From Clostridium sp. 1001271st1 H5 (GTDB taxonomy: Bacteria > Bacillota > Clostridia > Lachnospirales > Lachnospiraceae): 64,000 bases of DNA. A program made the position numbers and the translations under genes. The stretch spans positions 146,056-210,055 of the forward strand of contig NZ_SPHO01000012.1 in the NCBI RefSeq assembly GCF_005845215.1, read 5' to 3'. The notes under the pieces were generated by a model that saw only the letters and a list, made by a program, of their open reading frames with translations, did no database searches and was not told where the DNA came from. How positions within the stretch are numbered: position 1 is the first letter of the stretch; every line of letters begins with the position of its first letter. Below, in pieces: positions 27,433 to 36,654 of the stretch.

Positions 27433-27561
27433 AAATGATTCTACACCACTTTTCCTGTAAATTACTTGATAGATATAGTATATAATATTTCCATTTAAAT
27501 TGCTAGTGGTTTTTAACATTAAATAACATTATAATTAATATTAATTAATGATAAAAATAAC

Positions 27562-27590
27562 TTGACAAACAAACTGGAATTTATTATAGT
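27562..27590 (+). promoter_or_regulatory. Promoter of the mannoside operon
   Basis: TTGACA (27562-27567), 17 bp, TATAGT (27585-27590). The leader to the binding-protein gene is about 130 nt and holds repeated operator-like sequences. Confidence 0.7.
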
Positions 27591-27601
27591 TGTCTTAAAG
27601 C

Positions 27602-27700
27602 ACTAAATAATTCACAGTGGTAATTGGTAAAAACAGCTATATAGTAAAAGAGTTGTCCAATTTAAATTAATTATTTAGTTTATTCATGTGAATTATTAAG
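27602..27700 (+). repeat. Three related operator-like repeats downstream of the promoter
   Basis: ACTAAATAATTCAC at 27602-27615 recurs in inverted form as AATTATTTAGT at 27669-27679 (11 of 11 complementary) and as GTGAATTATTAAG at 27688-27700 (one gap). Placement just after the start point would suit repression by the divergent LacI protein, possibly with DNA looping. They could also fold into an RNA stem. Confidence 0.5.
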
Positions 27701-27728
27701 GATTATCATATTCAAAGGAGGTAACCAA

Positions 27729-29093
27729 ATGAAAAGGAATTGGTTAAGAACAACAGCAATGGTATTAATGGTGTCCACTGCTATGGCAGGATGCAGCGGA
27801 ACCTCAACGCAGGACAGCCAGGATGCGAAAGAAACTGTGAATGTGTCAGAGGAACAGAGTGAGGCCGGCAAGGGGGAAGTGGTGGAAATTGAATTCTGGT
27901 CTGCGCCACAGGTATCCCAGCAGGCATTCTGGGAAAGCATGGCAGCACAGTACCAGGAGGTAAACCCAAATATCCATGTAACAGTAAGCGCAATGCCGGA
28001 ATCACCATCTTCAGAAGCGGGAATACAGTCGGCCATTGCCAGCGGTACTGCTCCGGCAGCCAGTGAAAATGTGTTCCGCGGGTTTGCCGCACAGCTGGCC
28101 GAAGCAGAGGCGGTGGTTCCCTTTGATTCATTTGAGGGATTCGATGCGGTTGTGACCAGCCGCGATATGGCATCCATGATGGAGTCATGGAAATTTGGCG
28201 ACGGACATCAATATGTGCTCCCTATGTTTTCTAATCCAAGTATGTTTTTATGGAGAATGGACCTTTTAAAAGAGCTTGGCTTTGAATCGGCACCTTTGAC
28301 CTATTCTGAAGTGTATGAGGTGGGAAAGGCGCTTAAAGAGAAGTATCCTGAGAAATTTGTCTGGGCAAGCAATGCATTTACCAACACTTCCTGGTATAAG
28401 CGCTGGTGGGATTATCTCACATTGTATATCGGTGCATCCCAGGGAAACGCATTCATAGAAAATAATACATTGGTGGCTGATGACGAGGCTGCTGTGGCAG
28501 TATATGGCTTTTTCGATGAGATGAATAAGAACGGGTATCTTCTGGCGCAGGAGGTAACGGACCCCTTTGAAACAGGAATATCACTGGCCACACAGTTTGT
28601 GCCCTTCCGCTTTAAGGCTATGCATGAGAAATATCCGGATTTAGTATATGGGACCAATTATGCAGTGGCTAGTGCGCCTGTTCCTGATGGCGTGCCTACA
28701 GATGAAGTTAAAACAATGTCGGATAATAAAGGAGTTGTGATATACTCGCAGGTACCGGAAGAGCAGCAGAAGGCTGCATATGAATTCATTAAATGGGTTT
28801 ATACAGATGGTGCGCACGATGCAGAATGGATGGATACCACATACCTGCTTCCTGCTCAGGATAACCTGATATCAAACGATGAATTTAAGGAATTATTTGA
28901 TGGGGCTCCTGAACTGGTTCCTTTTGCTGAGAATGTAAGCAATGCTGTCCCGGCTATTGACAATGCCAGCTATGTGGAAACCCATACTGCATTGGGTGAA
29001 AAAGGGCTGGTTCCTGTGCTGAATGGAGAAAAGACACCGGAGGAAGCATGGGAGGCAGTAAAAGCTGAAATAGAAGGGATATTAAAAAAGTAG
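27729..29093 (+). CDS. Sugar-binding lipoprotein of the mannoside ABC importer
   Basis: The 454-residue protein has a lipoprotein signal with lipobox MAGC (Cys about residue 21) and a family-1 solute-binding domain beginning at VEIEFWSAPQVSQQ. AAAGGAGG lies before the ATG. Two CUT1 permeases follow 31 nt later, and a GH130 phosphorylase ends the uptake set, so the ligand is probably a short mannoside. Confidence 0.9.
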   Translation: MKRNWLRTTAMVLMVSTAMAGCSGTSTQDSQDAKETVNVSEEQSEAGKGEVVEIEFWSAPQVSQQAFWESMAAQYQEVNPNIHVTVSAMPESPSSEAGIQSAIASGTAPAASENVFRGFAAQLAEAEAVVPFDSFEGFDAVVTSRDMASMMESWKFGDGHQYVLPMFSNPSMFLWRMDLLKELGFESAPLTYSEVYEVGKALKEKYPEKFVWASNAFTNTSWYKRWWDYLTLYIGASQGNAFIENNTLVADDEAAVAVYGFFDEMNKNGYLLAQEVTDPFETGISLATQFVPFRFKAMHEKYPDLVYGTNYAVASAPVPDGVPTDEVKTMSDNKGVVIYSQVPEEQQKAAYEFIKWVYTDGAHDAEWMDTTYLLPAQDNLISNDEFKELFDGAPELVPFAENVSNAVPAIDNASYVETHTALGEKGLVPVLNGEKTPEEAWEAVKAEIEGILKK

Positions 29094-29124
29094 CTGTCTA
29101 TATATTTGACTGGGAGGGTCAGAC

Positions 29125-30036
29125 ATGTCCAGAAGATTGAGAGGGAACAATGGTTATAGAATAAAGAGAGGGGAAAACCGTATTGGCTGGCTTCTGGTGT
29201 CGCCGTACATATTATTTGGGGCGGTATTCTTTCTGATACCGCTTATATGGACCTTGTATCTTGCATTTACAGACTGGAACCTGATTTCTCCCCGTTACAG
29301 TTATGTAGGAGTTACCAACTTTGTAAAAGCGGTATCAGATGCAAAAGTTCATAAGGCTTTTTTCGCAACATATAGGTTTTTCCTGTTATTTGTGCCGGTT
29401 GTGATTATCAGTTCTATGGTAGAAGCGTTGGTTATTTATCATATTCCTAAATTCAAAACGGTTTTTATCATTGGCTTCTTCCTGCCGTATCTGGCTTCCG
29501 GTGTTGCATCCTCTGTTGTCGTGCGTGGACTCTTGAGCTATGACAGCAGTATTAATGCTTGGATTAGGCATGTATTCGGAATTAATATTAATTGGCTGAA
29601 TTCTTCTGTGCTCGCACCAATGGTGATTGCTCTTATCATGGTCTGGAAGTTTTCCGGATACTATGCCCTGATTATAGAATCCGGATTGGAAAGCATTCCT
29701 GTTGATGTATACGAGGCAGCGGATTTGGATGGTGCCAGCGGCTGGCAGCGGTTTTTTAAAATCACACTTCCGCTTTTGTACCCGGCATTCTACACGGTTG
29801 CCATATTGGCAACCGGTGTGGTTTTCCACATTTTTACAGAGCCCTATCTGCTGACAAACGGCGGTCCTGACGGCGCTACAACAACATGGGTTCTTCAGAT
29901 TTATGATGAAGCGTTTAATAAGTTGAATACAGGATACGGGTCAGCTGTGGCAATCATGGCGGCCATGGTCACATTCCTGTCAATTGGACTGATTCGCAAG
30001 ATTCTGGAAAAGTGGGGGAAGAGCAATGCGTGGTAA
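29125..30036 (+). CDS. CUT1 sugar permease (MalF-like)
   Basis: The 303-residue protein has six membrane segments (first about residues 18-40) and the EAA loop VYEAADLDGASGWQRFFKI at about 193-212. It overlaps the next permease by 11 nt. A MalK/MsmK-type ATPase is absent from the operon and presumably encoded elsewhere. Confidence 0.92.
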   Translation: MSRRLRGNNGYRIKRGENRIGWLLVSPYILFGAVFFLIPLIWTLYLAFTDWNLISPRYSYVGVTNFVKAVSDAKVHKAFFATYRFFLLFVPVVIISSMVEALVIYHIPKFKTVFIIGFFLPYLASGVASSVVVRGLLSYDSSINAWIRHVFGININWLNSSVLAPMVIALIMVWKFSGYYALIIESGLESIPVDVYEAADLDGASGWQRFFKITLPLLYPAFYTVAILATGVVFHIFTEPYLLTNGGPDGATTTWVLQIYDEAFNKLNTGYGSAVAIMAAMVTFLSIGLIRKILEKWGKSNAW

Positions 30037-30856
30037 AAAGACAATAAAAACAGCTGTTGTGTATCTGATTGGAGCTATACTTCTGTGTATCGCACTCTAT
30101 CCGTATCTGTATATGGTTTTTAATTCGCTGGCCCCCTGGGATGAGGTTGATAAAGGTTTCATTCCATCGCATTTTTCACTGCGATCCTACCGCTGGCTGA
30201 TTTTCGGAGAGCAGGGAGTCGCCACAAAGCCCTGGATTAAAGCGTTCTTCAACAGTTTGTTTGTGACTACGGCATCCACCCTGCTTATGATGCTGTTCGG
30301 GGTGATGATTGCATATGCACTGGCTAAAATTAACTTTAAGGGACGCAAAAAGGTAGATGGGTTCATTATGTTTCAGATGTTTTTCCCGACCATGATATTG
30401 CTGATTCCGCAATTTTTAGTGGTAAAGAACCTGCATTTTTATAATACGTATGCGGCAATGATTATTCCAAAAGCATTGAGTCTGTGGGCAGTGTTTTTGT
30501 ATACTAATTTTTTCAAGGCCCTGCCGGATGAAATTATTGAGGCAGCCAGGATTGACGGGGCAGGTACTTATACGATTATCAGAAGAATTGTGCTGCCCAT
30601 GAGCAGCTCCATTACAACCATTATTTTTCTGTTTTTATTTATGGAACGGTGGGTTGAACTGCTTTGGGATATGATAGCAGTAAAAAATATTCAGATGCAG
30701 ACCATCAATGTTCTGTTGGCTCAGATGTTCGGTCCATACGCATCCTATCCCGGTCCCATGTATGCTGGAACTGTAATTCTAACCATGCCTATCCTTATAT
30801 TATTTATCATATTCCGCAAGAATTTTACTAAAGGAATACAGTTTGTATTAAAATAA
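30026..30856 (+). CDS. CUT1 sugar permease (MalG-like)
   Basis: The 276-residue membrane protein carries the EAA loop IIEAARIDGAGTYTIIRRI near residues 168-187 and ends with the family tail FTKGIQFVLK. The start codon overlaps the end of the preceding permease, pointing to coupled translation. Together with the upstream genes it forms the importer of the mannoside locus. Confidence 0.92.
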   Translation: MRGKKTIKTAVVYLIGAILLCIALYPYLYMVFNSLAPWDEVDKGFIPSHFSLRSYRWLIFGEQGVATKPWIKAFFNSLFVTTASTLLMMLFGVMIAYALAKINFKGRKKVDGFIMFQMFFPTMILLIPQFLVVKNLHFYNTYAAMIIPKALSLWAVFLYTNFFKALPDEIIEAARIDGAGTYTIIRRIVLPMSSSITTIIFLFLFMERWVELLWDMIAVKNIQMQTINVLLAQMFGPYASYPGPMYAGTVILTMPILILFIIFRKNFTKGIQFVLK

Positions 30857-30869
30857 AGGAGTTTATGTC

Positions 30870-31943
30870 ATGATGACACCATTTATCAGAGAAGAAAGCA
30901 ATCCTCTTATTACACCGGAAATGGTAAAGCCGTCCAGAGGGGATTTTGAAGTAGTATGCGCATTTAATGCAGGGGTGGCAGAATACGAGGGTGAAATATT
31001 GCTTCTTCTGCGTGTGGCGGAAAAACCGTCTGTTATGAGGGAAGGTTATATCACGGTACCGGCACTGAAGCAGATGGAAAACAGCAGATGGGAAGTTGGT
31101 ACTGAAGAACTCAATTTGAAAAATCCCCAGTATGATTTTTCAGACCCCAGAAAGGTATTTGATAAAGAAAAGGGAACATATGTCTATCTTACGTCCATAT
31201 CCCATTTGCGGCTGGCGAGAAGCAGGGATGGAGTCCACTTTTCTGTGGATGAAAAACCATTTATCCAGCCGGATTGCGAGTTGGAGGGGTTTGGAACAGA
31301 GGATGCACGGATTACGCGCCTTGGAGGTACCTATTATATCAACTATACAGCGGTGTCCTGTAATGGAATTACCACGGCTCTTGCAACAACTACGGATTTT
31401 TGCACGGTTGAGAAAAAGGGGATTATCTTTGTGACGGAAAACCGGGATGTGACAATATTTCCGGACCTGATTCAGGGGAAATATTACGCATTGACGCGTC
31501 CTGTCCCGCGTCAGATTGGAATGGCGCAGATGTGGATAGCAGCTTCTTTGGACCTTTATCACTGGGGAGAGCATGAGCCCTTAAGGCTTCCACGCTATGA
31601 ATGGGATGGAGCACGCAATGGGGGAGGTGCAGTTCCCATAAAAACGGACAAGGGGTGGCTGGTTCTGTATCACGGAGCAGATAAAAAATCAAACCGGTAC
31701 TGTATGAACGCTGTCCTGCTGGATTCCCAGGACCCACATAAGATTCTGGCAGTCAGCGAGAAGCCTGTTTTGGAACCTGAGGCGCCTTATGAGCTGGAAG
31801 GGTTCTATCCTAATGTGGTATTCAGCTGCGGAGCCTTACTCCGTGATGAGGAAGTTTACATGTATTACGGTGCGGCTGACCGGGTGATTGCGTTGGCAAA
31901 GTCTCCGTTAGCTAAGATATGGGATTATATGGGAGTCAGATAA
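30870..31943 (+). CDS. GH130 beta-mannoside phosphorylase
   Basis: The 357-residue five-bladed beta-propeller protein matches glycoside hydrolase family 130, whose members cut beta-mannosides with inorganic phosphate to give alpha-mannose 1-phosphate. GFGTEDARIT corresponds to the family's GxEDPRI catalytic segment, with Ala in place of Pro after the Asp. NGGGAVPIKTDKGWLVLYHG and YPNVVFSCGALL are also typical. It follows the permease by 13 nt with AAAGGAG before its ATG. The neighbouring phosphohexomutase would convert the product to mannose 6-phosphate. Whether the linkage is beta-1,2 or beta-1,4 cannot be told. Confidence 0.88.
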   Translation: MMTPFIREESNPLITPEMVKPSRGDFEVVCAFNAGVAEYEGEILLLLRVAEKPSVMREGYITVPALKQMENSRWEVGTEELNLKNPQYDFSDPRKVFDKEKGTYVYLTSISHLRLARSRDGVHFSVDEKPFIQPDCELEGFGTEDARITRLGGTYYINYTAVSCNGITTALATTTDFCTVEKKGIIFVTENRDVTIFPDLIQGKYYALTRPVPRQIGMAQMWIAASLDLYHWGEHEPLRLPRYEWDGARNGGGAVPIKTDKGWLVLYHGADKKSNRYCMNAVLLDSQDPHKILAVSEKPVLEPEAPYELEGFYPNVVFSCGALLRDEEVYMYYGAADRVIALAKSPLAKIWDYMGVR

Positions 31944-31957
31944 AGGGGCGGAGAGCA

Positions 31958-33622
31958 GTGGAATATCTGGAAGAATACAAAAAATGGCTGGAAGCCCCTT
32001 ATGTTGATGAGGAAACTAAAAAGGAACTTCGGGCTATATCGGGCGACCTGGATGAGCTGGAAAGCCGGTTTGGAAAAAGAATGAAGTTTGGCACCGGCGG
32101 CCTCCGCGGAAAAATGGGGGCAGGGACCAACCGGATGAACCTTTATACGGTGAGAATGGCTACACAGGGTTTGGCTGAATATATAAAGAAGCAAGGCGCG
32201 GCAGGGAAGGGCGTGGCGGTTTCATATGATTCCAGGCATGGTTCAAAGGACTTCAGCCGCGAGGCAGCCCTGTGCCTGAATGCCAATGGGATTGTGACCT
32301 ATTGTTTTAATTCCCTGCGTCCCACGCCGGAACTTTCCTTTGCGGTAAGAAGACTGGGCTGTATTGCAGGAATCATGATTACAGCCAGCCATAATGGGGC
32401 AGAGTATAATGGGTATAAGGTCTACTGGCAGGACGGCGCACAGATTACAGCCCCCAGGGACATGGATATAATGCAGGAAATCGAAAAGATACAGGATTGC
32501 AGGTATGCAAAGACCATGGAGCTTGAGACTGCCCGGAAGGCTGGATTGTACTGTGAAATCAAGGAGGAAGTGGAACAGGATTATTTCAGGGAAATAAAAA
32601 GGCTCAGCCTGCATCCTGAATCCATTGAGTTAATGGCAAATCAGTTTAAAATCGTATATACACCCTTACATGGCACCGGTCTGAAGCCGATGACCCGGCT
32701 TTTAAAAGATATGGGGTTCCATATGGTCTATGTTACAGAGGAACAGGCTGAACCGGATGGAGACTTTCCCACTGTTGCATTTCCAAATCCAGAGGTACCG
32801 GATGTGTTTTCAATGTCTCTGTCATTGGCCAAGAAAGTAAATGCAGACCTGGTGCTGGCAACAGATCCTGATGCAGACCGTCTTGGGGCTTATGTAAAAG
32901 AATATGAGAGCGGAAGTTATTATGCCCTGGACGGAAATATGACTGGCATCCTCCTATGTGATTATATACTGAACCAGAAGAAGAGGCTGGGTATCCTGCC
33001 GAAACATGGCGCGGTTGTGAAAACAATAGTCACTACCAATATGGTCATTCCTTTAGCAAAAGAATACGGTGTGGACGTGATTGAAGTGCTGACGGGTTTT
33101 AAATATATTGGAGAGAAGATTCAGGAATTCCATGAGAAAGGGAGCCATACCTTTATATTTGGATTCGAGGAAAGCTTTGGATGTCTGACCGGAACCTATG
33201 CCAGGGATAAGGATGGTATCGGAGCAGCAGCGCTTTTGTGTGAGGCAGCAGCGTACTACAGGCAGCAGGGCAGTTCACTGTGGAAACGCCTGATGGAATT
33301 ATACAAAAAATATGGACATTATCAGAGCTGCCTCCGGACAGAGGTGAAAGAAGGCGCGGATGGTTCGAGAGAGATTGGGTTGATGATGGCTGGTTTGCGT
33401 GAACATCCCCCTAGGACCATGAATGGCAGGCGTGTAAGAAAGATGCGGGATTATCTTGCAGGAAACATTTTGGACTGCAGGACAGGAACATGGCACAGAT
33501 TGGGGGATGGTATTCCCAGGTCGGATGTGTTATACTTTGAACTGGATGACGATGCATGGTGTTGCGTGCGTCCATCAGGGACAGAGCCCAAGATTAAATA
33601 TTATTATGAGGAACGATTATAA
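31958..33622 (+). CDS. Phosphoglucomutase/phosphomannomutase
   Basis: The 554-residue alpha-D-phosphohexomutase interconverts hexose 1- and 6-phosphates. The phosphoserine loop is ITASHNGAEYNGYK, the Mg2+ site ATDPDADR, the sugar loop FGFEESFGC, and the phosphate-binding loop RPSGTEPKIKYY. Length and order fit the PgcA-like subgroup. I favour the GTG at 31958, with GGAG just upstream, over an ATG at 31919 that would overlap the GH130 gene. In context it most likely turns mannose 1-phosphate from the phosphorylase into mannose 6-phosphate. Confidence 0.9.
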   Translation: MEYLEEYKKWLEAPYVDEETKKELRAISGDLDELESRFGKRMKFGTGGLRGKMGAGTNRMNLYTVRMATQGLAEYIKKQGAAGKGVAVSYDSRHGSKDFSREAALCLNANGIVTYCFNSLRPTPELSFAVRRLGCIAGIMITASHNGAEYNGYKVYWQDGAQITAPRDMDIMQEIEKIQDCRYAKTMELETARKAGLYCEIKEEVEQDYFREIKRLSLHPESIELMANQFKIVYTPLHGTGLKPMTRLLKDMGFHMVYVTEEQAEPDGDFPTVAFPNPEVPDVFSMSLSLAKKVNADLVLATDPDADRLGAYVKEYESGSYYALDGNMTGILLCDYILNQKKRLGILPKHGAVVKTIVTTNMVIPLAKEYGVDVIEVLTGFKYIGEKIQEFHEKGSHTFIFGFEESFGCLTGTYARDKDGIGAAALLCEAAAYYRQQGSSLWKRLMELYKKYGHYQSCLRTEVKEGADGSREIGLMMAGLREHPPRTMNGRRVRKMRDYLAGNILDCRTGTWHRLGDGIPRSDVLYFELDDDAWCCVRPSGTEPKIKYYYEERL

Positions 33623-33666
33623 AATAGATTCTTTGTTCTGTCTGTTGTATAGAGGCAGCCATGGTG

Positions 33667-33702
33667 ATACACCAGCTATTATAAGCTGGTGTATTTAAAT
33701 TT
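33667..33702 (+). terminator. Terminator of the mannoside operon
   Basis: ATACACCAGCT and AGCTGGTGTAT form a perfect 11-bp stem with a six-base loop, followed by TTAAATTT. Confidence 0.75.
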
Positions 33703-33732
33703 GTATCCAGGGGGAAATTAGAGAAAAAACAG

Positions 33733-33761
33733 TTGCATTTAAAATAAAAATATGTTAATAT
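33733..33761 (+). promoter_or_regulatory. Promoter of the ACT-domain/hom unit
   Basis: TTGCAT (33733-33738), 17 bp, TAATAT (33756-33761), about 60 nt before the ACT-domain gene. Confidence 0.6.
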
Positions 33762-33827
33762 CTTCCTCATGAGCACAGATGTATTTCCAATGCGGACATA
33801 CGCGCAGACCTACGAAAGGATTGGACA

Positions 33828-34271
33828 ATGGAAGACAAAAGCAAATACTTTGTGGTAAAGCAGAAAGCAGTGCCTGAGGTTCTTTTGAAGGTTGTGGAGG
33901 CCAAGAAGCTTCTGGAGACAGAACGGGCCATTACGGTGCAGGAAGCCACGGACAAGGTGGGAATCAGCCGGAGTTCTTTTTACAAGTACAAGGATGACAT
34001 ATTTCCCTTCTATGACAACACCAAGGGAAAGACCATCACCCTGGTGGTGCAGATGGACGATGAACAGGGGCTGCTCAGCGATTTGCTTCATGTGGTAGCC
34101 GTGTACAGGGCCAATATCCTGACCATCCACCAGAGCATCCCGGTCAACGGCGTGGCTACGCTTACGCTGAGCGTGGAGGTAAGGGAGAATACAGGCAATG
34201 TATCCAGCATGATAGAGGAACTGGAAGTACTGGACGGAATCCATTACGTCAAGATACTTGCCAGGGAGTGA
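33828..34271 (+). CDS. pheB: ACT domain-containing protein (PheB/UPF0735 family)
   Basis: The 147-residue protein has an N-terminal helix-turn-helix-like part (AITVQEATDKVGISRSSFYKY, about 34-54) and a C-terminal ACT domain (about 70-145, ITLVVQMDDEQGLLSDLLHVV) that in other proteins binds amino acids. It lies 56 nt before hom, an arrangement common in Firmicutes, and may sense an aspartate-family amino acid. Older annotations as chorismate mutase are not supported by the sequence. Its biochemical role is unproven. Confidence 0.88.
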   Translation: MEDKSKYFVVKQKAVPEVLLKVVEAKKLLETERAITVQEATDKVGISRSSFYKYKDDIFPFYDNTKGKTITLVVQMDDEQGLLSDLLHVVAVYRANILTIHQSIPVNGVATLTLSVEVRENTGNVSSMIEELEVLDGIHYVKILARE

Positions 34272-34327
34272 TGGCGGGGCGTGCCGTTTGATGTCAGAGG
34301 AGAATAAAACACAGGGAGCGGAAGATT

Positions 34328-35569
34328 ATGATTAAGACAGCAGTTATGGGGTATGGTACCATTGGTTCCGGCGTGGCGGAGATACTTGACAAGAACAAGG
34401 ATGTAATCGCGGTCCAGGCAGGGCAGGAAGTGGAGTTAAAGTATGTACTGGATTTAAGGGAATTCCCGGACAGTCCGGTGGCTGATAAGATTGTTCATGA
34501 TTTCAAGGTGATTGAGCAGGACGAGGAAGTGAAGATTGTAGTGGAGACCATGGGCGGTCTGAATCCTGCCTATCCTTTTGTGAAGGCCTGCCTGATGGCG
34601 GGCAAGCATGTGGTCACCTCCAATAAGGCGCTGGTGGCTGCCCATGGTACGGAGCTTCTGGCCATTGCCAGGAAGAAACATGTGAATTTCTTCTTTGAGG
34701 CCAGCGTGGGCGGGGGCATCCCCATTATCCGTCCTCTTTACCGCTGCCTCATGGGAGAGCGAATTGAGGAAATTACAGGCATCCTAAACGGAACCACCAA
34801 CTTTATCCTGACCAAGATGGATAAAGAGGGAGAATCCTTTGAGAATGCCCTCAAGGAAGCCCAGAACCTGGGATATGCGGAGCGCAATCCGGAGGCGGAT
34901 GTGGAAGGTCACGATACCTGCCGCAAGATTGCCATCCTTACGGCCATGGCCACTGGGAAAGAAGTGAATTATGAGGATATCCACACCGAGGGCATCACGC
35001 GGATTACGGATATTGACTTTAAATATGCGGAGAAGATGGGGACATCGGTGAAGCTGTTCGGAACCAGCCGTATAAAGGACGGCAAGGTGCTGGCCTATGT
35101 GGCTCCTGTGATGATTAATAAGGCCAGCCCCCTGTACTCGGTAAACGATGTATTCAACGGCATTTTAGTGAAGGGCAATATGCTGGGCACCTCCATGTTC
35201 TATGGAAGCGGCGCAGGAAAGCTGCCCACAGGAAGCGCCGTGGTGGCTGATATCATCGAAGCGGCCCAGAACCTTAAAAAGAACGTGCCCATGGGCTGGT
35301 CAGATGAAAAACAGACCATTGAGTCCATGGACCAGGCCCAGTTCCGGTACTTTGTCAGGGTGGCGGGCTCCTACCGCAATAAGGAGCAGGATGTAAAGAG
35401 TGCCTTTGGCCAGGTGGAGGTAATTGAACTCTACGGAATGGATGAATTTGCCTTCCTCACTGCCCAGATGACAGAGGGGGAATTCAAGAAAGGGGCTGTT
35501 TCCTATGACGCCAGGGAACAGGAACGGTCTGAATACGGTATCAAACAGATGATACGCGCGGTGCTGTAG
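34328..35569 (+). CDS. hom: Homoserine dehydrogenase
   Basis: The 413-residue enzyme reduces aspartate semialdehyde to homoserine on the route to threonine and methionine. It has the NAD(P) motif GYGTIGSGVAEIL near the start, TSNKALVAAHG, GGGIPIIRPLYRCL, and NGTTNFILTKM of the catalytic core. A C-terminal ACT-like domain (about 340-413) probably gives feedback inhibition by threonine. Threonine-pathway partners thrB and thrC are not in the window. Confidence 0.95.
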   Translation: MIKTAVMGYGTIGSGVAEILDKNKDVIAVQAGQEVELKYVLDLREFPDSPVADKIVHDFKVIEQDEEVKIVVETMGGLNPAYPFVKACLMAGKHVVTSNKALVAAHGTELLAIARKKHVNFFFEASVGGGIPIIRPLYRCLMGERIEEITGILNGTTNFILTKMDKEGESFENALKEAQNLGYAERNPEADVEGHDTCRKIAILTAMATGKEVNYEDIHTEGITRITDIDFKYAEKMGTSVKLFGTSRIKDGKVLAYVAPVMINKASPLYSVNDVFNGILVKGNMLGTSMFYGSGAGKLPTGSAVVADIIEAAQNLKKNVPMGWSDEKQTIESMDQAQFRYFVRVAGSYRNKEQDVKSAFGQVEVIELYGMDEFAFLTAQMTEGEFKKGAVSYDAREQERSEYGIKQMIRAVL

Positions 35570-35572
35570 CAT

Positions 35573-35938
35573 ATGGCATCCATCATAAGCCGGATTACCG
35601 GAGAAATTATAAGGCAGGGATTTCCCTGCCTGTTTCATCTTTTAACGGGGCTTTACTGCCCTGGCTGCGGCGGCACCAGAGCCCTCCGGGCGCTGCTGTC
35701 AGGCAATCTGCCCCTGAGCATCCGGTACCATCCCCTGGTTGCCTATATGGCAGTGGTGCTGGCGGCCGAACTGGCGAGCTTTGCGGTGTCCAGGGCAGCA
35801 AAAAACCCCAGATATTATCTGGGGCATGAGAAACTGCTGGTTTACATCGGGGCAGCCATTGTGCTGGTCAACTGGGCGTATAAAAATTATATGCTGGTGG
35901 TAAGAGGCGTGGACCTGCTTCCTCTCTGGCCGCGCTGA
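35573..35938 (+). CDS. DUF2752 membrane protein
   Basis: The 121-residue protein has two to three hydrophobic segments and the DUF2752 hallmark CPGCGGTRALRALLSG near residue 28. The motif contains a CxxC pair that could bind metal or form a disulfide. The family has no assigned function. It starts 3 nt after hom and may be read from the same transcript. The next gene is a convergent small membrane protein of a type that often accompanies this family. Confidence 0.85.
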   Translation: MASIISRITGEIIRQGFPCLFHLLTGLYCPGCGGTRALRALLSGNLPLSIRYHPLVAYMAVVLAAELASFAVSRAAKNPRYYLGHEKLLVYIGAAIVLVNWAYKNYMLVVRGVDLLPLWPR

Positions 35939-35956
35939 CCCGTACCGGGAACTGCA

Positions 35957-36412
35957 TCAGAACCAAAGGAATCCCGTGGTCCTGGGCAGCTGCATCTGCT
36001 GGTTCAGCTGCTCCTGAAGCCGGTTGATAAACTCATTAATCTGGGGGCCGGTCACCGGGTCGCTGAGGGCCTCATAGTAGCAGGCCAGGGCATAGAAAAA
36101 GAAAAATGTCAGGGATATGGCAATTGCGCTTAATACCAGCCCTGCAATGGCCCTTGCATTAAAGGATTTCCTGGGTCTTATGTCGGCGTTCCGGGCCATG
36201 AGGGCAAGGATGATGCCGATGACGCCGCAGACAAGGCCGGTGGGCATGGCGGTCTGGTTATAGGCCAGGGACATGGGCAGATAAAAAAGACTGCACACAA
36301 TTCCGATGATGCCTGCTATCATGGAACAGGTGGCCAGGCGTTCGGAGGATGTGAAGTTCTTTCCCTGGTTGTTTGAAGGTGATTTCTGGTTATTATGAGT
36401 ATCATTCATCAT
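35957..36412 (-). CDS. Small membrane protein of unknown function (DUF4190-like)
   Basis: The 151-residue protein has a polar Asn/Ser-rich N-terminus (about 1-25), three hydrophobic segments (about 30-50, 58-75 and 93-115), and an amphipathic Gln-rich C-terminus. The two-helix core with a GxxxGIxxAL pattern resembles DUF4190-type proteins. No catalytic motif is visible. The ATG at 36412 (or 36409) is preferred; a longer form from 36460 is open. It converges on the DUF2752 gene with only 18 nt between. Confidence 0.65.
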   Translation of the reverse strand: MMNDTHNNQKSPSNNQGKNFTSSERLATCSMIAGIIGIVCSLFYLPMSLAYNQTAMPTGLVCGVIGIILALMARNADIRPRKSFNARAIAGLVLSAIAISLTFFFFYALACYYEALSDPVTGPQINEFINRLQEQLNQQMQLPRTTGFLWF

Positions 36413-36538
36413 TCTGAATAAGAACCTTTCTTTTGTCAGGCGCAGCTGGTGCCGTGCCAAAATATTGTGACTGCTATCCTGGCTATTTTATCACGAAATA
36501 CCGGCACTGTCCAGATGAAGACGCTTTCCATATGGGGG

Positions 36539-36582
36539 GAACTTTCTGCAACGGGAACTTTCCGCAGGGCGAACTTTCTGCC
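36539..36582 (+). repeat. Three 16-bp direct repeats before the tex promoter
   Basis: GAACTTTCYGCM occurs at 36539, 36555 and 36571, an exact 16-bp period, with a shorter related GAACTTGCA at 36584 that runs into the -35 box of the tex promoter. This looks like an array of protein-binding sites (iterons). Confidence 0.65.
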
Positions 36583-36587
36583 AGAAC

Positions 36588-36616
36588 TTGCATAAGCGGT
36601 TGGGATGCACTATAAT
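36588..36616 (+). promoter_or_regulatory. tex operon promoter
   Basis: TTGCAT (36588-36593), 17 bp, TATAAT (36611-36616), about 35 nt before the tex start codon. Confidence 0.75.
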
Positions 36617-36654
36617 ATAACAGTTAGCTAGATTACAGATATGCGAGGTTTACC

